A stretch of DNA of 36,458 nt from DASSTJ01 sp035707965 (lineage in GTDB: Bacteria > Actinomycetota > Actinomycetes > Actinomycetales > Angustibacteraceae), in contig DASSTJ010000188.1 of the NCBI GenBank assembly GCA_035707965.1, forward strand, positions 1-36,458, read 5' to 3'. Within the stretch, counting starts at the first letter, position 1. Each line of letters starts with the position of its first letter. A model generated the notes under the pieces. The model had not been told where the DNA came from. It saw only the letters and a list, made by a program, of their open reading frames with translations, and did no database searches. The position numbers and the translations under genes are program-made. Positions 15,954 to 24,175 of the stretch are shown here, piece after piece.

Positions 15954-16559
15954 GTGACGACCGCCACCGGCTCCCTGCGCGAGGCCCAGAAGGCCCTCAC
16001 CCGTTCACGCATCGTCGATGCCGCCCGGACGGTGTTCGAGAAGGAGGGGTACGCGGGCGCCTCGATCGGGCTGATCACGAACGAGGCGGTGATCAACCGC
16101 GCCACCTTCTACCTGCACTTCCCGGACAAGGCCGCCGTCTTCCGCGAGGTGGTCGCCCTCGACCGCATGCAGACCGACGAGTACTGGCGTGAGCTCAACA
16201 CCGCCCTCCTCATCGGCACGCGGGAGGCGATCGCCCACTGGGTCCTCCGCCTGACCCAGTGGGCGCGCGACAACGCGCTGCTGATGCGCTCCAAGCACGA
16301 GGCCATGGCGAGCGACACCGAGTTCGCCCGCGAGTTCCAGCCCCGCTACGACCGCCTGGCGCTCAACATCGCCGAGTACCTCGCGCGCTTTCCTGAGGGC
16401 GAGCGCGAGGAGCAGAAGATCCGCGTGCAGATGCTGGTCGTCATGACCGACCAGATGTTCTTCCACGCCATCGTGCAGGGCGTCTGGTCCGGACCCGAGG
16501 AGCAGCTGCTGCGGGTCATCACCGACCTCTTCTGCCGCGGCCTCGGCATCACGGACTGA
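15954..16559 (+). CDS. TetR-family regulator, candidate controller of the catabolic island
   Basis: About 201 residues from the GTG at 15954. An upstream TTG at 15918 in the same frame would add 12 residues, but that TTG is part of the -35 box, and the -10 TAGGTT is 7 nt before the GTG, so a leaderless start at 15954 is preferred. The HTH region reads RIVDAARTVFEKEGYAGASI and then LITNEAVINRATFYLHFPDK; the recognition helix is typical of TetR proteins. The rest is an all-helical ligand domain. It converges on the last gene of the carboxylase operon with a 7-bp gap. Sequences like those upstream of this gene recur at three other island promoters, so regulation of the whole island by an acyl-CoA or related ligand is plausible but inferred. 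Confidence 0.8.
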   Translation: MTTATGSLREAQKALTRSRIVDAARTVFEKEGYAGASIGLITNEAVINRATFYLHFPDKAAVFREVVALDRMQTDEYWRELNTALLIGTREAIAHWVLRLTQWARDNALLMRSKHEAMASDTEFAREFQPRYDRLALNIAEYLARFPEGEREEQKIRVQMLVVMTDQMFFHAIVQGVWSGPEEQLLRVITDLFCRGLGITD

Positions 16560-16566
16560 CGAGTCG

Positions 16567-17364
16567 TCACGACGCGGGCTGGCGACCGGCCTTCGTGCTG
16601 TGCGCGCCTCCGTCGATGAACAGGGACGTGCCGTTCACGTAGGACGCCAGAGGGCTGGCGAGGTAGACGATCGCGTCCGCCACCTCGTGGGGCTCGCCGA
16701 ACCGGCGTAGCGGGACGGCAGCCTCCTCCTGGGCGCCGACCAGCGTGGCGTCGGTCGTGGTCATCGCCGTGCGGATGATGCCGGGGTGCACCGCATTGAC
16801 GCGGATGCCGTGAGGCCCCAGGGACGCCGCCAGCGAGTAGGCGAGCATCCGCACGGCACCCTTCGACATGTTGTACGTGGGCATCGACGCCGAGCCCTGG
16901 TGGCCCGCCACCGAGCTGATGAGCACGATCGAGCCCGTGCGGCCTGCGTCGAGCATCGAACGGGCAGCCGCCTGAGCACTGAAGAACGTGCCCTTCACGT
17001 TGACGTCGAACGTGGCGTCGAGGTCGGACTCGGTGACCGCGAGGACGTTCTCCTGACGGAGGACGCCGGCCGCCGGCACCATGATCGTCACCCCGCCGAG
17101 GTCCTCCGCCGCCTCCACGGCGGCAGCGCACCCGCTCGCCGACCTCACGTCGCACGCGACGAACATCGAGCGCACCCCCTGCTCGGCGAGCAGCTCGGTG
17201 GTCGGTGCGCCACCCTCCCGGGGGTCGTGGCGGACGTCGGCGACGACGACGCCCGCCACACCGGCCTGGCCCAGCCTCAGCGCCGTCTCCCGACCGAGGC
17301 CGCTCGAGCCACCCGTGACGACCGCCACCTGCCCGGCGAGCAGGTCCGGCGCGAACCCGGTCAC
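16567..17364 (-). CDS. Short-chain dehydrogenase/reductase
   Basis: A 265-residue classical SDR. The cofactor motif TGGSSGLG is at 17-24, the catalytic set is S151, Y164 and K168 (YNMSK), and the C-terminal FIDGGAHS is typical. Acidic D43 after strand 2 (VADVRHD) favours NAD(H). The usual NNAG motif is altered to PAAG (97-100). The GTG start at 17364 overlaps the stop of the dehydrogenase gene by 4 nt (GTGA), so the two are coupled; the frame stays open upstream only as a shadow of that gene. As the last gene of the carboxylase operon it probably oxidises a hydroxyacyl-CoA intermediate; the substrate is not known. Confidence 0.85.
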   Translation of the reverse strand: MTGFAPDLLAGQVAVVTGGSSGLGRETALRLGQAGVAGVVVADVRHDPREGGAPTTELLAEQGVRSMFVACDVRSASGCAAAVEAAEDLGGVTIMVPAAGVLRQENVLAVTESDLDATFDVNVKGTFFSAQAAARSMLDAGRTGSIVLISSVAGHQGSASMPTYNMSKGAVRMLAYSLAASLGPHGIRVNAVHPGIIRTAMTTTDATLVGAQEEAAVPLRRFGEPHEVADAIVYLASPLASYVNGTSLFIDGGAHSTKAGRQPAS

Positions 17365-18500
17365 ACGGCTTCCTTCATGAGGTAGCGGCCGGCGAGGTTG
17401 CGGAGTGCCTCGGTCGTGCCACCGCCGAGCGTGAACATCCGCGCGTCGCGGAAGAGACGCTCCATGCGGATGTTGCGGCTGTAACCCAGGGCGCCGTGCA
17501 CCTGGAGGGCGGTGCTCGTCACCTGGATCGCGTTCTCGGCGGCGTGCAGCTTGGCGAGGGCCGCGAGCTCCGGGTCTGGCAGGCCGTTCTCGGTCGTGGC
17601 CGCCGACGCCGCGGCACGGTGGATCAGCAGGCGCGAGGCGTCCAGCGCCACACGCGCGTCCACGAGCTTCCACTGCAGTCCCTGGAAGTCGCCGATCGGC
17701 TGGCCGAACTGCTTGCGGTTCTTGGCGTAGGCCAGCGCGTCGTCGAACGCCGTCTGCGCCAGCCCGAGCGCGACCGTCGCTGCGCCGACGCGCTGGTTGT
17801 TGTAGCAGCTCATGATCTCCTTCAGCCCGAACATGAGCACGTTCTCGCGCGGGGCGACGCAGTCCCGGAAGTGCACGTCCATCTCGGGGATTCCCCGCAG
17901 ACCCATCATGTAGTTGCGCTTGCCGAGCTCGTACCCGTCGTCGTCCCGCTCGACGTACACGGCGCAGAGGCCCTTGTCCTCGCCGTCCTCGACGTACTTC
18001 GCGACCACCACGTTGGCGATCGAGTCCTGGGCCCCCGTGATCCACGTCTTGGTGCCGTTGAGCACGACGTGGTCGCCGTGCACCGTCGCCGTCGTGGTCA
18101 TGCTGTTGACGTCGGTGCCGGAGCCCGGCTCCGAGATCTGGATCACGGGCTTGTCGCCGGCGAGGACGAGGTCCGCGACGTGCTTCTTCAACGCGTCCGA
18201 GCCGGCCTTCAGGACGATGCTCAGGGCGCCGAGGTTGCCGTCGACCACGATGCGGCCGGAGACGCCGCACCCCTTCGAGATCTCTTCGACGACGAGCACC
18301 ACGTCGAGCGGCGTCAGCCCGGGACCGCCGAGCTCCTTGGGGATCGTCATGCCCATGAACCCGGCCGCGGCCAGCTCCTTGGCGTTCTGCATCGGGTACT
18401 GCTCGGTGCGGTCGACCTCAGCCGCTCGGTCGGCGAACACGGAGGCGAGCGCACGTGCGTCGTCCTGGAGCTTGAGCTGGTCGGGCGTGAGCGCGGTCAT
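17361..18500 (-). CDS. Acyl-CoA dehydrogenase family protein with altered active site
   Basis: A 379-residue FAD-dependent acyl-CoA dehydrogenase fold: QISEPGSGTDVNS (FAD/substrate loop), LNGTKTWITGA, KNRKQFGQPIGDFQ, and QVHGALGYSRNIRMERLFRDARMF split over residues 333-356. The usual catalytic Glu of the YEGT motif is replaced (LGGGTTE, G360). The alternative Glu on helix G used by isovaleryl-CoA-type enzymes is Gln (NNQR, Q236). A different base, perhaps an Asp such as D87, would be needed; some alicyclic acyl-CoA dehydrogenases are reported to use Asp. It follows the biotin carboxylase gene by 21 bp and overlaps the SDR gene by 4 nt. The reaction is uncertain; desaturation of a branched or cyclic acyl-CoA is the best guess. 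Confidence 0.8.
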   Translation of the reverse strand: MTALTPDQLKLQDDARALASVFADRAAEVDRTEQYPMQNAKELAAAGFMGMTIPKELGGPGLTPLDVVLVVEEISKGCGVSGRIVVDGNLGALSIVLKAGSDALKKHVADLVLAGDKPVIQISEPGSGTDVNSMTTTATVHGDHVVLNGTKTWITGAQDSIANVVVAKYVEDGEDKGLCAVYVERDDDGYELGKRNYMMGLRGIPEMDVHFRDCVAPRENVLMFGLKEIMSCYNNQRVGAATVALGLAQTAFDDALAYAKNRKQFGQPIGDFQGLQWKLVDARVALDASRLLIHRAAASAATTENGLPDPELAALAKLHAAENAIQVTSTALQVHGALGYSRNIRMERLFRDARMFTLGGGTTEALRNLAGRYLMKEAV

Positions 18501-18521
18501 GGTCGTGCCTTTCTGTGACGG

Positions 18522-19919
18522 TCAGTGGGTGGTGTCGACGAGCCCGGTCGTCTCCAACCACGCGGTCGTGTGGCGGGACTCGGCGAAGTCGGGGTGAGTC
18601 AGGACGTCGAGGTGCAGGGGCGCCGTGGTGGTGAGCCCGTCGACACGCAGCTCCCGGAGCGCACGCACCATGCGAGCCAGGGCCTCTGCCCGGGTCGGCG
18701 CCCACGCGATGACCTTCGCGATCATCGAGTCGTAGTACGGCGAGATCGTGTACCCGGTAGTGCAGTGGGTGTCGACGCGAACGCCGGGCCCACCGGGCAG
18801 GTCGAGCGACGTGATGGTGCCCGGTCGCGGGAGGAAGCTGCGCGGGTCCTCCGCGTTGATGCGGCACTCGATCGCGTGCCACGAAGGGCGTTGCTCGACC
18901 GGCTCCTGGAGCGGCACCTCGCCGGTCGCGGCGAACCACAGCTGCGCGGCTACCAGGTCCACGCCGTGCACCACCTCGGTGACCGGGTGCTCGACCTGGA
19001 TCCGCGTGTTCATCTCGATGAAGAAGAACGCGCCGGACTCCATGTCGTAGAGGAACTCGACGGTGCCCGCGCCCGCGTAGGCGATACCACCGGCGAGGGA
19101 GCGGGCCGCCTCGGTCATGTCCTTGCGCACCCGGGAGGAGATGACGGGCGACGGCGACTCCTCCACCAGCTTCTGGTGCCGCCGTTGGACGCTGCAGTCA
19201 CGTTCGCCCAGCACGACGACCTCGCCCGCGCCGTCGCCGAACACCTGCACCTCGACATGGCGAGCGGCCTGCACGAACCGTTCGACGTACAGCTCGTCCG
19301 AGCCGAACACCGCGACCGACTCTGCCCGGGCCTCCTCGAAGGCCGGCACGAACTGCGCCTCGTCAGCGACCGGGCGGATGCCCTTGCCCCCGCCTCCAGC
19401 GGCTGCCTTGATGAGCACCGGGAACCCGACCTCACGCGCCTTGGCCAGCGCGTCCTCGCTGCTGCTGTCGGTGAGGGTGACGCCGGGGACGACCGGGACG
19501 TCCAGCCGTTCGGCAGCGTCGCGGGCGGCCACCTTGTTGCCCATGACCGCGATCGCCTCGGCGCTCGGACCCACGAAGACGAGTCCGGCCCCGGTGACGG
19601 CCGAGGCGAACTCCGGGTTCTCGGCGAGGAAGCCGTACCCGGGGTGGACGGCGTCGCAGCCCGACGCCTGCGCCACCGTCACCAGCGTGCCGATCGAGCG
19701 GTAGCTGCGGGCGACGTCCGGCGGCCCGATGCAGACGCTGCGGTCGGCCAGGCGCACGGCCAGCCCGTCGGCGTCGACGGTGGAGTGGACGACGACGCTC
19801 TCGAAGCCGAGCTCCCGGCAGGCCCGGACGATGCGCACCGCGATCTCGCCGCGGTTGGCGACCAGCACCCGGAACGGCCCGCCGGCCCGGCCGGGCGGTG
19901 CCGCGACGGCGGTGGTCAT
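18522..19919 (-). CDS. Biotin carboxylase subunit
   Basis: A 465-residue stand-alone biotin carboxylase (ATP-grasp), close to the size of AccC. Visible hallmarks are VLVANRGEIAVRI (18-30), HPGYGFLAENPEFA, the glycine-rich ATP loop AAAGGGGKGI, LGERDCSVQRRHQKLVEE, and FIEMNTRIQVEHPVTE with the catalytic Glu, Asn and Arg residues. It carboxylates the biotin of the carrier protein encoded at 24175-24732 using ATP and bicarbonate. Its ATG overlaps the thiolase stop by 4 nt (19916-19919). All three carboxylase parts are separate genes of one operon, split by CoA-transferase, DUF35 and thiolase genes, an unusual order. Confidence 0.92.
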   Translation of the reverse strand: MTTAVAAPPGRAGGPFRVLVANRGEIAVRIVRACRELGFESVVVHSTVDADGLAVRLADRSVCIGPPDVARSYRSIGTLVTVAQASGCDAVHPGYGFLAENPEFASAVTGAGLVFVGPSAEAIAVMGNKVAARDAAERLDVPVVPGVTLTDSSSEDALAKAREVGFPVLIKAAAGGGGKGIRPVADEAQFVPAFEEARAESVAVFGSDELYVERFVQAARHVEVQVFGDGAGEVVVLGERDCSVQRRHQKLVEESPSPVISSRVRKDMTEAARSLAGGIAYAGAGTVEFLYDMESGAFFFIEMNTRIQVEHPVTEVVHGVDLVAAQLWFAATGEVPLQEPVEQRPSWHAIECRINAEDPRSFLPRPGTITSLDLPGGPGVRVDTHCTTGYTISPYYDSMIAKVIAWAPTRAEALARMVRALRELRVDGLTTTAPLHLDVLTHPDFAESRHTTAWLETTGLVDTTH

Positions 19920-21055
19920 CGGCCCAGGACGTGCACGGCGCAGGCTCCGTTGTCGACCCCCCAGATGCCACCGCCGGTGCAGTGGGCGACCGCCACCTCC
20001 GCGCCCTCGACCTGGTTGGTCCCGGCGTCTCCCCGCAGCTGGGCGACGAGCTCGACCACCTGCACGACGCCCGTCGCACCGACCGGGTGTCCCCGCGAGA
20101 GCAGGCCGCCGCCGGTGTTGACCGCGGTGGCGCCCGCGAGGGACGAGCGGCCCGTCGTGACGAACGCCGTGCCCTCACCGCGCTCGCACAGCCCGAGGGC
20201 CTCGTAGTACATGATCTCGCCGATCGCCGCGGCGTCGTGCACCTCCGCGACGTCCACGTCCGCTGCGGTCACGCCTGCCTTGCCGTAGGCCTCCGCGACC
20301 GCCCGCAGCGTGATGTCCGGCCAGGCCATGTCCCGCGCTCCCTGGAAGAACTGGCCGCTGGTCACGACGGACGACAGCACCTCCACGGACCGGGGCTCGC
20401 CAGCGGCCGCCGGGTCGCTCGTCACCACGACCGCCGCGGCACCATCGGCGTTGGGGCACATCTGGAGCAGCGTGACCGGGTCCGCGACGAGGCGGGACTC
20501 CAGCACCTCCTCGACGGTGACCGGGTCGCGGTACTGCGCGTGCGGGTTGCCCGAGGCCCGGGCGCGGCTCTTGACGGAGACCTGGGCGACATCCTCGATC
20601 TTGCCGCCGAAGCGCGACAGGTAGGACTCCGTGCGCATCGCGTAGGACGCCGGCATGGTCAGCCCCGCCGCGATCTCCGGGTCGTCCTCACCCATCGGCA
20701 GGAGACCGCCGCCCAACGCGGACAGCTGCTCGACGCCGATGACGAGGGCGGTGTCGACCACGCCGGCACCGACGGCCAGGCAGGCGTGCGAGAGCGCGCT
20801 CGCCCCGCTGGCGCAGGCGTTCTCGTGGTTGAACACCGGCAGGCCGTCGAGACCCATCTCCTTGCTGATCCGCTGGCCGACGAGCGACCCGGCGTACGCG
20901 TTGCCGGTGAACAGGGCCTGGACATCGGAGCGCCCGAGGCCCGAGTCCTTGATCGCCGCGATGCCGGCCTCGACGGCGATCGACTCGAGCGAGCGCTCGC
21001 GGAACTTGCGGAAGTCGGTCTGTCCTGCGCCGACGATGCGGACGGTCCTGGTCAT
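19916..21055 (-). CDS. Thiolase (SCP2-like), partner of the adjacent DUF35 protein
   Basis: A 379-residue thiolase-superfamily protein of the non-specific lipid-transfer/SCP2 type. The nucleophilic Cys is present (C81 in NACASGASAL), and so are the His in RGHPVGATG and the second Cys in AHCTGGG, so genuine thiolase chemistry is likely. The downstream-of-promoter neighbour is a DUF35 zinc-ribbon/OB-fold protein, one base away (TGAcATG). Such pairs form complexes, for example in archaeal mevalonate synthesis and in toluene (BbsAB) degradation, where the DUF35 part helps bind CoA substrate. It overlaps the biotin carboxylase by 4 nt. It may cleave the 3-oxoacyl-CoA produced by the pathway. Confidence 0.85.
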   Translation of the reverse strand: MTRTVRIVGAGQTDFRKFRERSLESIAVEAGIAAIKDSGLGRSDVQALFTGNAYAGSLVGQRISKEMGLDGLPVFNHENACASGASALSHACLAVGAGVVDTALVIGVEQLSALGGGLLPMGEDDPEIAAGLTMPASYAMRTESYLSRFGGKIEDVAQVSVKSRARASGNPHAQYRDPVTVEEVLESRLVADPVTLLQMCPNADGAAAVVVTSDPAAAGEPRSVEVLSSVVTSGQFFQGARDMAWPDITLRAVAEAYGKAGVTAADVDVAEVHDAAAIGEIMYYEALGLCERGEGTAFVTTGRSSLAGATAVNTGGGLLSRGHPVGATGVVQVVELVAQLRGDAGTNQVEGAEVAVAHCTGGGIWGVDNGACAVHVLGR

Positions 21056-21056
21056 G

Positions 21057-21437
21057 TCAGCCCTCCGTCTGGGACGGATCGATGGTGAAGGTGTGCGCCG
21101 TGGTGACGGGGCGGCCGTCGACCACCTCGTTGACCGCGTGGGTGCGCACCGTCATGCCGGCGCGGAGCACCATCCCCTCGGCCCAGTTGGTGACGCGGCC
21201 GAGCACCCGGACGTCGCCGGGCAGGTCGGCGTAGCACAGCGCGTAGGGCGTGGGGAACTTCTTGCTCATGCGGACGACGGTCCAGGTGGCCAGCTGCCCC
21301 TCGGGACCGACCGGCGTCGACGGCAGGTCGTCGCGGTAGCAGGTGGGGCACAGCGGCCGCGCCGGGTAGAAGCTGCGGTCGCAGTCCGGGCAACGCGTCC
21401 CGACGAGGGTCTCGTCGGTCGTGGTGATGGCGGGCAT
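21057..21437 (-). CDS. DUF35 zinc-ribbon/OB-fold protein (partner of SCP2-like thiolase)
   Basis: A 126-residue protein with an N-terminal rubredoxin-like zinc ribbon (C16-x2-C19 and C30-x2-C33) followed by an OB fold containing the ATWTVVRM strand. The family acts as an accessory subunit to thiolase-like or aldolase-like enzymes on CoA thioesters. The thiolase gene begins one base after its stop. The island has a second DUF35 gene at 24831-25265 next to a different thiolase-like gene, so two separate complexes are expected. Confidence 0.85.
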   Translation of the reverse strand: MPAITTTDETLVGTRCPDCDRSFYPARPLCPTCYRDDLPSTPVGPEGQLATWTVVRMSKKFPTPYALCYADLPGDVRVLGRVTNWAEGMVLRAGMTVRTHAVNEVVDGRPVTTAHTFTIDPSQTEG

Positions 21438-21459
21438 GGTGTCTCCGGTCCGTCGTGCG

Positions 21460-22674
21460 TCAGAGGGCGGCGGGGACCGCTTCGCCGGACGCTCGCGCGA
21501 CCAGCTCCGGGTCCAGGCCGAGGGAGCCGAGCAGGGCGCCGTTGTGCTCGCCGAGGCGGGGGACGGTGCCGTTGGGCACCGGCGGCATGTCGCTCATCGT
21601 CACGGGAGCGTGCGGCATACGGATCTCGCCGACCGCGGGGTCGTCGACGCGCACGAACATGCCGCGCGCCTCGAGGTGAGGACAGGCCGCGACGTCCGCC
21701 GAGTCCTGCACGATCCCGGCCGGCACGCCGCACCTCTCGAGCTCCTCGACGCACTCGGCCCGCGTCCGCGCCTTGAGCCACTCGCTCATCGCGGGCAGGT
21801 AGGCGTCCGGGTTGGCGGCGCGGGCGCTCCCGGTGGCCGTGCGCGGGTCGTCCGCAAGCTCCGGCCGGCCGATGCACGCCGCGACCCTGCGCCACATCAG
21901 GTCGTTGGGCACGACCAGCGACACGTACCCGTCCGAGCACTCATAGGCGCCCATCGGCGCCTGGAACCGGTCAGGGCCACGGCTGATCACGTTGCCGGTG
22001 AACGCGTGGTGCATGAGGGGCCGCTCGTTGAGGGCCACCAGGCTGTCGTACATGCTCACGTCGATGAGGCGGCCCTTGCCGGTGCGCTCGCGGTCGAACA
22101 GGGCCATGAGGACCTGGTAGCCGGCGAGGATGCCGGTCACCATGTCCGCGAGCCCGTACATCGGCAGCTGCGGAGGCAGGTCGGGACTGGTCCCCGTCAC
22201 GTGGGTGATGCCCGCCATGCCGAGGATCGCGGCGTCGAACGCCGGGCGGCCGGCGTACGGCGTGCCAGGCGCTCGCCCGTACCCGCTGATGGCGGCGTAC
22301 ACGAGGTCCTCGTGGTCGACGCGCAGGTCGTCGTACGCGATGCCCAGCTTCCCGACGGCGTCCGGTCGCAGGTTCTCCACCACGACGTCAGCCGTGGCCA
22401 CGAGTGCCTTGTACGCCGTCCTCCCCTCCTCGCTCTGGAGGTCCAGGGTGACGCTCTTCTTGTTGCGGTTGAACGAGAAGAAGCCGCCGGACACGCTCTC
22501 GCCGTCCTCACCCTCCAGTCGAGGCATGAAGACCCGTCGCGGGTCGCCGACCTCGGGACGCTCGACCTTGATCACCTCGGCACCGCAGTCGGCCAGCCAC
22601 ATCGTGCAGTAGGGGCCGGAGATGTACTGCTCCAGCGCCACGATCCGCACGCCGTCGAGGGGTAGTCGGCTCAC
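21460..22674 (-). CDS. Class III CoA-transferase (CaiB/BaiF family)
   Basis: A 404-residue member of the formyl-CoA transferase/CaiB/alpha-methylacyl-CoA racemase superfamily. The N-terminus LPLDGVRIVALEQYISGPYC and VIKVERPEVGDPRR bind CoA; the catalytic Asp is D147 in FDAAILGMAG. The motif SFNRNKKSVTLDL is typical of transferases, not racemases. It would move CoA between a free acid and an acyl-CoA, a way to activate the substrate without ATP. The GTG start at 22674 has AAGGAG just upstream and follows the carboxyltransferase by 46 bp. The acid partner is unknown. Confidence 0.88.
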   Translation of the reverse strand: MSRLPLDGVRIVALEQYISGPYCTMWLADCGAEVIKVERPEVGDPRRVFMPRLEGEDGESVSGGFFSFNRNKKSVTLDLQSEEGRTAYKALVATADVVVENLRPDAVGKLGIAYDDLRVDHEDLVYAAISGYGRAPGTPYAGRPAFDAAILGMAGITHVTGTSPDLPPQLPMYGLADMVTGILAGYQVLMALFDRERTGKGRLIDVSMYDSLVALNERPLMHHAFTGNVISRGPDRFQAPMGAYECSDGYVSLVVPNDLMWRRVAACIGRPELADDPRTATGSARAANPDAYLPAMSEWLKARTRAECVEELERCGVPAGIVQDSADVAACPHLEARGMFVRVDDPAVGEIRMPHAPVTMSDMPPVPNGTVPRLGEHNGALLGSLGLDPELVARASGEAVPAAL

Positions 22675-22720
22675 GTCGCTCTCCTTCTCACTCGTCAGTG
22701 CCCGGTGGTCGCCAGGGCCG

Positions 22721-24175
22721 TCACACCGGTTCGACGGAGGCCGTCCGGTAGGTGAGGTCCAGGCGCGTGATGTCGTCCCGCTCGACCAGCCGGCCGAGCA
22801 GCGCAGCGAGCGGTGTCAACGGCTTCAACGGCAGGACCTCGCGGGGCTGAGCGCGCACTGCCGCCAGCCGTTCGGCGGACGTGAAGAGCGCGAAGAACAG
22901 GTCGTCGTCGCTCGCACGCACGGGGAGCCCGGCGCGGATCTCGGGCAGCATCGGCGTGGTGAACGCGGATGCGGCGTCAACCTGCGGCTCGTCTCCGAGC
23001 AGCCGGTCCAGGACGTCCGGCTCGATCGCGCCGGGCGGCTCGCCGTAGTGACCGGCCGCGTACGCACGAAGGTCGGCCGGGACGGTGCGGTACCGGACGC
23101 CGTCGAGCACGTTGAGCATGGCCTGCACGCCCACCATCTGGCTGAACGGCGTCACCATGCCGGGGCACCCCAGCTCGACGCGGACCCGCGCGGCCTCCTC
23201 CAGCACCTCCGGCAGCCGGTGCAGCAGGCCGAGCTGCTCCAGCTGGCCCACGTAGTGGGACATCATCCCGCCGGGGATCTGGTGCCCCAGGTACTGCTGG
23301 AAGTGCGCGTCGTCGTAGGTGACGTCGTTGCGGTGCGGCTTGCCGTAGACCTGGGCGACGTAGCGGAAGTAGGAGTCGAGCCACGCGACCTCGGACTCGT
23401 CGACGTCGACGTCGACGTCAAGCTCGCGGGCGAGCGCGATGACGTCGGCCGTCGCCGGCACGGAGTTCGCGCCGGCCACCGGTCGAGAGGCGGTCGACAG
23501 CTGCGTGACGCCCGACCGGAGCGCCTCGCGGTAGCAGGCCAGGGCGAGCCCGGTCTGGTCGTGCGCGTTGAGCTCGATCGGCAGGTCCGGCACCGCGTCG
23601 CGGATCGCCGTGACGAGCGGGCCCACCCGCGCCGGGCGCAGCACGCCGGCCGCGTCGTAGAGCAGGATGGACGTCGCCCCGTACGACGCGAGCTCCTTGG
23701 CCTTGCTGGCGAAGTACTCGTCGGTGTGGACCGGTGAGTCCGCGTACGTCAGGCAGGCCGACGTCCGGAGCCCGAGCCGTGCGCCCTCGCGGATGTGGTG
23801 CTCGATGTTCCGCGTGTCGTTCAAGGCGTCGAAGACCTCGAACTCGTCGAGACCCATCGAGGCGAGGTGCTCGAGGCAGAAGGTGACGACGTCGTCGGAG
23901 TACCTCGTCCACCCGAACAGGTTGCGGCTGCGGACCAGGACGGTGCTGGGGGTGCTCCCGATGAGCCGGCGCAGGAGCCGGAACCGCTCGAGCGGGTCCT
24001 CGGCCAGGAAGGTGATCGCGACCTCGAACCCGACTCCGCTGAGGAGGTTGGACCGGGCGAAGCCCGCGGCTGCGGCGTGCGGCGCTGCCGGAAGCATGTC
24101 CCGGGTCCGCAGTCGGTTGGCCCACAAGGACTGGGGCCCGTCGCGGAAGCTCTCCTCGGTGATGGCCAGACGCAT
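22721..24175 (-). CDS. Pyruvate-carboxylase-like carboxyltransferase with altered metal site
   Basis: A 484-residue TIM-barrel carboxyltransferase of the PycB/OadA/transcarboxylase-5S type. It aligns by eye with the pyruvate carboxylase domain from ESFRDGPQSLWANRLRTRD through the C-terminal IPGGMMSHYVGQ and VTPFSQMVG segments. Metal ligand D12, Q15 and R82 are kept. The carbamylated metal-binding Lys is Tyr (Y173 in LLYDAAGVLRP, normally IKDMAGLL), the first His of HxH is Asn (N203; H205 kept), and the catalytic Thr of the GxTSQP motif is Asn (N237 in GANSVP). A normal pyruvate reaction is doubtful. The ATG at 24175 shares one base with the stop of the biotin carrier gene. It should accept the carboxyl from biotin onto an unknown carbonyl substrate. 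Confidence 0.8.
   Translation of the reverse strand: MRLAITEESFRDGPQSLWANRLRTRDMLPAAPHAAAAGFARSNLLSGVGFEVAITFLAEDPLERFRLLRRLIGSTPSTVLVRSRNLFGWTRYSDDVVTFCLEHLASMGLDEFEVFDALNDTRNIEHHIREGARLGLRTSACLTYADSPVHTDEYFASKAKELASYGATSILLYDAAGVLRPARVGPLVTAIRDAVPDLPIELNAHDQTGLALACYREALRSGVTQLSTASRPVAGANSVPATADVIALARELDVDVDVDESEVAWLDSYFRYVAQVYGKPHRNDVTYDDAHFQQYLGHQIPGGMMSHYVGQLEQLGLLHRLPEVLEEAARVRVELGCPGMVTPFSQMVGVQAMLNVLDGVRYRTVPADLRAYAAGHYGEPPGAIEPDVLDRLLGDEPQVDAASAFTTPMLPEIRAGLPVRASDDDLFFALFTSAERLAAVRAQPREVLPLKPLTPLAALLGRLVERDDITRLDLTYRTASVEPV

Noticed and set aside
16567..18270. An apparent 567-residue fusion protein ending in an SDR
   Set aside because: The upstream part is only a shadow frame of the acyl-CoA dehydrogenase gene; the SDR has its own GTG start at 17364 overlapping the dehydrogenase stop.
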